A program made the translations under genes and the position numbers. From an uncultured Candidatus Melainabacteria bacterium (lineage in GTDB: Bacteria > Cyanobacteriota > Vampirovibrionia > Gastranaerophilales > Gastranaerophilaceae), in assembly GCA_937895785.1 (NCBI GenBank), contig CALBKW010000024.1:1-10789 (forward strand): a stretch of 10,789 bases of DNA. The letters run 5' to 3'. Positions 6,581 through 10,789 of the stretch are shown here, piece by piece; the stretch's first letter is position 1, and each line of letters starts with the position of its first letter. The notes under the pieces are model-generated. The model was not told the DNA's origin. It searched no databases and saw only the letters and a program-made list of their open reading frames with translations.

Positions 6581-7531
6581 TAGCTTTATTTTATTGATTT
6601 CAACCAATGCTTGTTGACGTTCTGCGTCTGTGATGTCACTTACTTTAGTCTTGCCTGTTTTGTAAGAAACGTACGTGTTTAAGATGTTAGTTTGCTCTTG
6701 TTCTTCTTTAAGCAATCCTTTTTTCTTGTAAAAATCAGAGTTTTCTTTTAAGAAGTCTTTGAAGGATTGTTTTGCAGATTTATTTTTGGTGCTACTAGGT
6801 TCTTCTAAGTTGAAGAATTTTCCTTGTCTATCGCTCTCTGAAGTGTTCCATTCAGATACCAATTCATCTTTACTGTTTCTATTTGTGCGTTTTCCCAATA
6901 CTCTGACGGAATGTTCTTTATTGTTTCTAATTCCTCTTTTGTGTAAAACTTCTCTAGTTTCTGGCAGATTTCTAGTATTTTCTTGTCGTTCCACTCCTTG
7001 CTTAGTTCCATTTCTAGTTTGGATTTTTCTCTCCAATATGTCATTTTCAAGTTCCTTTCTACTGTTAATTAGATTTTCTTTAAATGTATGATACGACTCT
7101 TTCATCTTTGTAGCCATACCATTGCATATTTCTTCTTCTGGGTGCATTTTATATTTTTTATAAAATGATTTTCGTACATCTTCAATTTCTTCTACGGTCT
7201 TTGCGTTAATATGAGGTAAAACTTCGTCAATAAATTTTAAACCTTTAGTATCACCCTTTTCTTCAAATATTTTTCTAGCTTCATTTAAAGCAATTTTTCT
7301 TTCTTCTGGAGTGTTCTTAATAAGTTTTTTTACAGCTCTATATTGCCAAGCTCTTTCAGAAGCGCTAAAACCATCTTTATCTACAATTGTACCATCTTTA
7401 TCAATGGTTGCAATATTATCTTGGTGTTCAGTATTATATTTTTTAACAATTTTTTCTTTAAATGTACTATCTTCGTGTAGTGCTTTATGAGTATTTTCGT
7501 GAACATAACCTCCAACCAAATTTACCAACAT
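6569..7531 (-). CDS. hypothetical protein with N-terminal HENTH motif, probably a 5'-truncated remnant
   Basis: An open frame of 320 codons that I do not recognise as a known family. HENTH (11-15) in LVNLVGGYVHENTHKAL looks like an HExxH zinc-protease helix, and EEEICNGMA (132-140) could supply a third ligand; both are inference. Residues about 60-165 are helical and charged, 170-240 are unusually rich in R, N, T and K with little hydrophobic content, and 255-320 again look like a normal helical domain. Anomalies: the catalytic-type motif lies only 11 residues from the start, an HExxH enzyme would normally have a domain before it, and the ATG at 7531 is preceded by CCTCCTT (the complement of the neighbour's Shine-Dalgarno sequence) rather than by a ribosome binding site. 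The frame closes 9 codons upstream, so no longer start exists. A second ORF lies inside it. A decaying fragment of a larger secreted or mobile-element protein is my preferred reading. Confidence 0.5.
   Translation of the reverse strand: MLVNLVGGYVHENTHKALHEDSTFKEKIVKKYNTEHQDNIATIDKDGTIVDKDGFSASERAWQYRAVKKLIKNTPEERKIALNEARKIFEEKGDTKGLKFIDEVLPHINAKTVEEIEDVRKSFYKKYKMHPEEEICNGMATKMKESYHTFKENLINSRKELENDILERKIQTRNGTKQGVERQENTRNLPETREVLHKRGIRNNKEHSVRVLGKRTNRNSKDELVSEWNTSESDRQGKFFNLEEPSSTKNKSAKQSFKDFLKENSDFYKKKGLLKEEQEQTNILNTYVSYKTGKTKVSDITDAERQQALVEINKIKLLTF
6805..7044 (-). CDS. nested small ORF, 79 residues, in +1 frame inside the HENTH ORF
   Basis: Lies wholly within the 320-codon ORF, shifted to the +1 frame. 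It begins with ATG at 7044, preceded by AAAGGA about 8 nt upstream, a good ribosome binding site that the host ORF lacks. The product is soluble, charged and helical, with well-spaced hydrophobics and aromatics, such as KFYTKEELETIKNIPSEYW and ETVKMNWYLNGTLQRAI. It reads more like an ordinary folded protein than the same bases do in the host frame (R/N/T-rich). I do not recognise the family. Either this is the real gene here and the host frame is accidental, or both frames are translated. Confidence 0.55.
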   Translation of the reverse strand: MTYWREKSKLEMELSKEWNDKKILEICQKLEKFYTKEELETIKNIPSEYWENAQIETVKMNWYLNGTLQRAIDKENSST

Positions 7532-7543
7532 AAGGAGGTATTT

Positions 7544-7672
7544 ATGACAAACGACTTAACACTAGAACAATTGCAAGACTTAAAGTTTAAATTAAACGCA
7601 GTTCTTGGAGAACTCAAAAAAGAAATTCAAGAAATTGACAACGAAATCAATAACAGAGAAAAGGTCGGATAA
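7544..7672 (+). CDS. 42-residue helical small protein
   Basis: Starts at ATG 7544 behind a near-perfect AAGGAGGT Shine-Dalgarno sequence (7532-7539) with 4-5 nt spacing, much better than that of its neighbours. The product, from MTNDLTLEQLQDLKFKLN to NNREKVG, is a single amphipathic helix with heptad-like leucines/isoleucines, probably a small coiled coil; there is no membrane segment or signal. The stop codon lies in the loop of its own terminator hairpin (7660-7691). The Shine-Dalgarno sequence and the upstream leader are antisense to the start of the HENTH ORF, and the 3' end abuts the convergent MutS-I-like gene. Function unknown. A longer version from an upstream codon at 7487 is unlikely because the Shine-Dalgarno sequence would then be internal. 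No clear promoter is seen. Confidence 0.72.
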   Translation: MTNDLTLEQLQDLKFKLNAVLGELKKEIQEIDNEINNREKVG

Positions 7673-7691
7673 CCCAGACCTTTAATTTTTT
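7660..7691 (+). terminator. terminator overlapping the stop codon of the 42-residue gene
   Basis: AAAGGTC (7660-7666) pairs with GACCTTT (7677-7683), with GG/CC able to extend the stem into the loop, followed by AATTTTTT. The TAA stop (7670-7672) lies in the loop. The 3' arm also overlaps the end of the convergent minus-strand gene. Confidence 0.75.
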
Positions 7692-8365
7692 GGTATATTT
7701 TCAAAGCTGTCAGATATGTCTTGTCCTTTATCATTTTTTGTAGATATTCTATAATCACTTACAATAACATATTTTGCATTATATTCGTTTAATTTAGATA
7801 AAACTTTACTCAAACAACGTTCTTCAAAACCTGCTGCAACCCTAGAAAAAGACCAAGTAGGTCTTGTTTCAAGAAAAAGTTTATACCCAAATGCAACATT
7901 TAAAAATTCAGCACTTTTATATCTTGCCTTATAAAACCTTCCACATTTTATAAAATGCATATATGTTGGATAATTCTTTTTAAGATAATCATAAGTAATA
8001 CGTTCTGTCGAACCTTTTTTAAGATTATCTATTTCAGCTTTTAATTCATTAATTTCTTCTTGTAGTGAAGTATTTACAATTAAAATTTCTTCTTTGTAAG
8101 AAAACAATTTTTTATATTTTTTTACCAAATCATTATAAGCTGTTGCTAAGCCTTTTATTAAACTATTAAAATTAGACACAAAAGAATTATAAGATTTTGT
8201 AAATTCAGATATTTTAAATTCAGAGTCTTCTTTGACTTCAACTTTTGTTTCGACTTCTTCTGGCAAATCGACAGTTTCACACGAGTAAAAAATATCATCT
8301 CTAGTTTTATCGTTTAATCTTAAAACATATTCTTGAAAATCATTCTCTTCCCATTGGTTGCTCAT
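7682..8365 (-). CDS. coiled-coil protein with stand-alone MutS domain I-like C-terminus
   Basis: A 227-residue soluble protein. Residues 1-50 are acidic and probably flexible. Residues about 50-118 form a long helical/coiled-coil region (LQEEINELKAEIDNLKK at 101-117). Residues about 124-204 resemble MutS domain I, the mismatch-recognition domain: YLKKNYPTYMHFIKCGRFYKA parallels the MutS pattern of a YP-x-x-hydrophobic strand followed by G-D-F-Y-E. Next come SAEFLNVAFGYKLFLETRP (like the DAE...LGI.LT.R segment), AGFEERCLSKVLSKLNEYNAKYVIVSD (like the G.P.HA...L...GYKVAI segment). Relative to MutS, F144 of the Phe-x-Glu wedge is kept but the Glu is K146. There is no lever, clamp or ATPase domain. 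Start at ATG 8365 has AGTGAG about 7 nt upstream. It lies 68 bp downstream of infC. DNA or RNA binding is possible; mismatch repair as such is not supported. Confidence 0.75.
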   Translation of the reverse strand: MSNQWEENDFQEYVLRLNDKTRDDIFYSCETVDLPEEVETKVEVKEDSEFKISEFTKSYNSFVSNFNSLIKGLATAYNDLVKKYKKLFSYKEEILIVNTSLQEEINELKAEIDNLKKGSTERITYDYLKKNYPTYMHFIKCGRFYKARYKSAEFLNVAFGYKLFLETRPTWSFSRVAAGFEERCLSKVLSKLNEYNAKYVIVSDYRISTKNDKGQDISDSFENIPKN

Positions 8366-8391
8366 TAAAATCTCACTTTCGGAACTTATAT

Positions 8392-8397
8392 ATTATA
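8392..8397 (-). promoter_or_regulatory. candidate -10 box for the MutS-I-like gene
   Basis: Consensus TATAAT on the minus strand, 27 bases before the start codon. No good -35 is at 16-18 bp; a TTGCCA lies 21 bp away. I see no terminator between infC and this gene, so read-through from infC is also possible. Confidence 0.35.
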
Positions 8398-8433
8398 AAT
8401 AAACGTTACACTCGAGATTGGCAAGACTTCTTT

Positions 8434-8985
8434 CTATGCTTGAGGACCAATCAACAATGTTACGTTTCTACCTTCCATTTGAGGTTTCTTTTCAATTGTC
8501 ATTGGTTCGTCTTTCAAGTCTTCAACGAATCTGTTTGCTAAGTCAAATGCAAGTTTTGAGTGTTGCATCTCTCTACCTCTCAACATTACAATAACTTTTA
8601 CCTTATTGCCTTGTGAGATGAATTTTTTAATATTATTAATCCTTACTTGATAGTCATGTACATCAATCTTGTATCTAATCTTAATTTCTTTAACATCTAC
8701 AGTATGTTGTTTTTTCTTAGCTTCTTTAGCACGTTTTTCAATTTCGTACTTGTATTTGCCATAGTTTAAGATTTTCGCAACAGGCGGATTTTGGTTAGGA
8801 TTTATTAATACCAAATCTAAATCTGCATCTTCTGCCATTTGTAACGCTTCTGATGTTTTTACAACACCATGATTAGCTCCGTCTTCGCCAATTAAACGTA
8901 ATTCTGGAACTCTAATGCGTTCATTCATTATAACTTTATCTTTACTGTCTCTTTTTTGACCGTATCTATTATCTTCGCCTGCTAT
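8434..8985 (-). CDS. infC: translation initiation factor IF-3, probable AUA start
   Basis: Binds the 30S subunit, keeps it apart from the 50S and checks the start codon and initiator tRNA. The N-domain begins at NERIRVPELRLIGEDG and the C-domain follows the lysine-rich linker (RAKEAKKKQHTVDVKEIKIRYKI), with KVKVIVMLRGREMQHSKLAFDL and the final NVTLLIGPQA. From ATG 8928 the protein has 164 residues and lacks a Shine-Dalgarno sequence. The frame stays open upstream to a TAG at 9012-9010, and AAAGGAGA (9000 down to 8993) lies 8 nt before an in-frame ATA at 8985. Starting there gives 183 residues, a normal IF-3 length, with no in-frame ATG, GTG, TTG, ATT or ATC as alternative. Non-canonical infC starts are the classic basis of IF-3 autoregulation. 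rpmI and rplT do not follow it here. Confidence 0.93.
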   Translation of the reverse strand: MAGEDNRYGQKRDSKDKVIMNERIRVPELRLIGEDGANHGVVKTSEALQMAEDADLDLVLINPNQNPPVAKILNYGKYKYEIEKRAKEAKKKQHTVDVKEIKIRYKIDVHDYQVRINNIKKFISQGNKVKVIVMLRGREMQHSKLAFDLANRFVEDLKDEPMTIEKKPQMEGRNVTLLIGPQA

Positions 8986-8992
8986 GACTATG

Positions 8993-9000
8993 TCTCCTTT
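8993..9000 (-). promoter_or_regulatory. Shine-Dalgarno sequence deciding the infC start
   Basis: AAAGGAGA on the minus strand, 8 nt upstream of an in-frame ATA at 8985-8983 and about 65 nt upstream of the first ATG at 8928. The distance fits initiation at AUA and excludes its use for the ATG. Confidence 0.7.
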
Positions 9001-9089
9001 TTTTATATTCTACTTGTTTATAATAACACAATATTTTTAAATTCTATAAAAATTTTGTCTTCTAATCTTTACATAAGTTAAAAAAGTAC

Positions 9090-9118
9090 TTGCAAAAATA
9101 AATTAATTATAGTATATT
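9090..9118 (+). promoter_or_regulatory. plus-strand promoter of a short terminated transcript
   Basis: -35 TTGCAA (9090-9095), a 17-bp spacer and -10 TATATT (9113-9118, 5 of 6 matches). It points away from infC, and transcription would start near 9125. A minus-strand TATAAT (9111 down to 9106) abuts this -10 and may serve infC, giving a back-to-back arrangement. Confidence 0.5.
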
Positions 9119-9135
9119 ATTACCATAATAATATA
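9113..9135. promoter_or_regulatory. perfect 10-bp dyad over the -10 box, candidate operator
   Basis: TATATTATTA (9113-9122) and TAATAATATA (9126-9135) are exact reverse complements around a CCA spacer. The dyad covers the plus-strand -10 and the predicted start of transcription and lies close to the putative minus-strand -10 of infC, so one bound protein could affect both. The AT-only composition makes chance more likely than for a mixed sequence. Confidence 0.4.
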
Positions 9136-9189
9136 AAGCTCTCTCTTCTTATTTAAACGGACAGACCTTATTCATAAGGTCTTTTTTTT
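9125..9189 (+). ncRNA. candidate small RNA of about 65 nt
   Basis: Bounded by the promoter at 9090-9118 and the terminator at 9163-9189. The short transcript contains no ATG, an exposed C/U-rich stretch CTCTCTCTTCTT that could pair with purine-rich ribosome binding sites, and a 3' intrinsic terminator hairpin with a U-run, the usual layout of a trans-acting small RNA. A leader attenuator for the glycosyltransferase gene at 9257 is the alternative. No known RNA family is recognised. Confidence 0.4.
9163..9189 (+). terminator. rho-independent terminator upstream of the glycosyltransferase gene
   Basis: AGACCTTA (9163-9170) pairs perfectly with TAAGGTCT (9175-9182) around a TTCA loop, followed by a run of eight Ts including the end of the stem. 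No plus-strand coding gene ends here, so it must terminate a non-coding transcript or act as an attenuator. Confidence 0.87.
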
Positions 9190-9256
9190 GCGCTTTTTTC
9201 TTAATTCAACTTAACTTTGAGTTATATAGTGTTTTTATTCATGGTATTTTTTATTT

Positions 9257-10789
9257 ATGGATAAATTTTTATTTATGAGCCGAAATATATTTGATAAATA
9301 TAGAAATGGTTTAGCCGTTTTACTGCTTTGTCTTTCATTTATTGGATTTGTGTATGTAGCAACTAAAAACTTTGACAGTTTGAAAGTTTCTTATTTTAAC
9401 GGAATTTACGATGATATTATCGTAAATATTGAAAGCTCTAATTTAATGAATATTCCAATATCTTTATATTTAGATAATAATGAAAAATTTGCTTTTTATA
9501 TAAGATTCAGAGATAACAATCCACTTAGAATTGCAAATTATTTTGCACAAACACACGAATATAAAAAGTATAGAGAGTTGTCTATTATTTATCCTATAAA
9601 ATATGAATTTGATTTGAGGGATAAAATTATTACGAGCAATATCTTTATAGGTAAAAAACATTTCAATTACGGAAGCAAAGAAGTAAAAGGATTTGCGAAA
9701 AAACAAATTGAAATAAAAGGACAAAAGTATTATCAAATAATTTTACCTTCGGAAATTAGAAAACTTCAAAATTCAGAATATATAAATTATAAGGGAAATT
9801 ATAATGCTGTCGCAGTAGTCTTTCTTTCATTGTTTTATTCAATTGGATTGTATTTAATACCTTGGATTTTATTTATTTCTGCCATATTTTTATTTAAGTT
9901 CGAACGATTGAAAATTCCAACGGGGCTTGTTTTGACAGGCATTAGTTTATTGGCAATTTTTTTGAGATTTAATTTGTTCACCGAATATCCAATGTGGTGG
10001 GATGAATGCTATACTGCAACAATAACTGGGGATGTGTCTAATAGTTTTGATATGCTATTTACAGATCCTGGAAATCCCCCATTTTTTGCATTAATTTCAA
10101 GATTCTGGCAATCTTTTGTACCTAATACAATAGCGTGGTTAAGGTTATTACCATTGATTTTTAGTGTTGGTGCAATCTTGTCTTTGTATTTTCTTTTAAA
10201 AACAAAAGTTAATAACAAAACAGCATTGTTAGCATCTTTTATGTTAAGTATTTCAATTTTCCATATAAATTATGCTCAAGATTATAGAGCTTTCTCGCTT
10301 TCAAGTATGTTAGCTCCGTTGGTCGTTTATTTCATGTTTAAAATGTTGGAAAAAATGAGTTTTCTAAATACATTTTTATTTATATTATTTTCAAGCATGA
10401 TATTTAACAACCACTTGTATGGAACGATTTTGATAATTGTTAATTTTATATATGGTTTATGGTACATATTGATAAGATATGGTAACAAAATAAAACCTAT
10501 TTTGATTTTTATTTGTGCACATATCCTAATTGGTATAACATTTTTGCCATATTTCTTTAAAACATTTTTAAATAGAGCAATTCTTGATTCTACATTTAAC
10601 GTATGGTTGCAGGATATGTGTTTGAGTGTCTTTTTAAGAGCTTTAAGGGCAATGTTTGGTAATTGGCAGATTGCGCTTGCTATTTTAATTCTGTCAGTAA
10701 TTTTTATATTGTTTTCGTACTATTGGAAAGACAAATTGTTTTTGCAAATACCAGAAAAACAACGTGAATTTATATTCTATTTGATTTAT
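9257..10789 (+). CDS. GT-C (PMT/ArnT-type) membrane glycosyltransferase, 3' end outside window
   Basis: Integral membrane enzyme predicted to move a sugar from a polyprenyl-phosphate donor onto a lipid, glycan or protein on the outer face of the inner membrane. 511 codons are visible with no stop by the window end. One hydrophobic helix (about 20-36) is followed by some 150 hydrophilic residues, then multiple membrane helices from about 190. The GT-C signature is clear: MWWDECYTA with D249-E250 as the catalytic-type acidic pair, then DPGNPPFFALISRFW (270-284), equivalent to the HPPL(Y)YLLLHFW motif of GT39/GT83 enzymes, then WLRLLPLIFSVGAI. Start is uncertain: ATG 9257 and ATG 9275 are in frame and neither has a good Shine-Dalgarno sequence. 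A -10-like TATAGT lies at 9225-9230. Donor and acceptor are unknown. The ~150-residue domain before the catalytic loop is unusual. Confidence 0.82.
   Translation, partial: MDKFLFMSRNIFDKYRNGLAVLLLCLSFIGFVYVATKNFDSLKVSYFNGIYDDIIVNIESSNLMNIPISLYLDNNEKFAFYIRFRDNNPLRIANYFAQTHEYKKYRELSIIYPIKYEFDLRDKIITSNIFIGKKHFNYGSKEVKGFAKKQIEIKGQKYYQIILPSEIRKLQNSEYINYKGNYNAVAVVFLSLFYSIGLYLIPWILFISAIFLFKFERLKIPTGLVLTGISLLAIFLRFNLFTEYPMWWDECYTATITGDVSNSFDMLFTDPGNPPFFALISRFWQSFVPNTIAWLRLLPLIFSVGAILSLYFLLKTKVNNKTALLASFMLSISIFHINYAQDYRAFSLSSMLAPLVVYFMFKMLEKMSFLNTFLFILFSSMIFNNHLYGTILIIVNFIYGLWYILIRYGNKIKPILIFICAHILIGITFLPYFFKTFLNRAILDSTFNVWLQDMCLSVFLRALRAMFGNWQIALAILILSVIFILFSYYWKDKLFLQIPEKQREFIFYLIY

Noticed and set aside
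6377..6600. tRNA-Phe as attachment site of an integrated element
   Set aside because: The unusual genes lie on the 5' side of the tRNA, integrative elements usually use the 3' end, and I see no second copy of the tRNA 3' end or any integrase in the window.
6759..7091. 110-codon plus-strand ORF
   Set aside because: It is antisense to the two overlapping minus-strand frames, with a Leu/Ser/Phe-rich translation typical of reverse reading and no Shine-Dalgarno sequence.
9470..10218. Minus-strand ORFs of 88 and 69 codons
   Set aside because: They lie antisense to the glycosyltransferase frame, which holds the DE and PP motifs and stays open for 511 codons.
1..10789. CRISPR arrays, insertion sequences and riboswitches
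   Set aside because: No regularly spaced repeats, transposase ORFs, terminal inverted repeats or recognisable aptamer motifs were seen on either strand.

Overview
The window is AT-rich DNA from a bacterium with a dense chromosome-type gene layout. It most likely comes from a gut member of the Vampirovibrionia (Melainabacteria, order Gastranaerophilales), the non-photosynthetic sister group of Cyanobacteria. Three clues support this, all by recollection and inference: the very low GC; a very small LuxR-type regulator like those of cyanobacteria; and a 498-residue protein opening with MNIQSIN and carrying a PSFTG motif, a style I associate with that order. Two long genes run off the window edges: an ABC exporter on the left and a membrane glycosyltransferase on the right.

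Left part (1-4731). A minus-strand ABC exporter lies downstream of a minus-strand XRE-family regulator. A plus-strand 68-residue LuxR-type HTH protein diverges from the XRE gene. The space between them holds a good sigma70-type promoter, a 9-bp direct repeat and a nested dyad. Next come trpS (minus) and a divergent tcdA-like gene (plus), which ends in a perfect 15-bp terminator stem.

Middle part (4732-6452). A 498-residue protein carries a C-terminal HETGH zinc-protease motif with a downstream SEVIAE glutamate helix, in the arrangement of anthrax-lethal-factor-like gluzincins. A bidirectional terminator separates it from a convergent tRNA-Phe(GAA) gene.

Accessory-looking part (6569-8365). 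There is a minus-strand ORF with a HENTH motif only 11 residues from its start and no ribosome binding site. A 79-codon ORF with its own Shine-Dalgarno sequence is nested inside it in the +1 frame. A 42-residue plus-strand gene follows, whose Shine-Dalgarno sequence overlaps the start of the HENTH ORF on the other strand. Last is a coiled-coil protein ending in a domain that resembles the mismatch-recognition domain I of MutS but lacks the rest of MutS.

Right part (8434-10789). infC appears to start at a non-canonical AUA codon. It diverges from a region with a promoter, a perfect AT dyad and a terminator, which together look like a short non-coding transcript of about 65 nt. After that comes a GT-C (PMT/ArnT-type) membrane glycosyltransferase with an extra N-terminal extracytoplasmic domain. 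Housekeeping genes (trpS, tcdA, tRNA-Phe, infC) are therefore interleaved with lineage-specific ones. The strongest candidates for something new are the stand-alone MutS-I-like protein, the nested ORF pair, the lethal-factor-like protease and the small RNA upstream of the glycosyltransferase.
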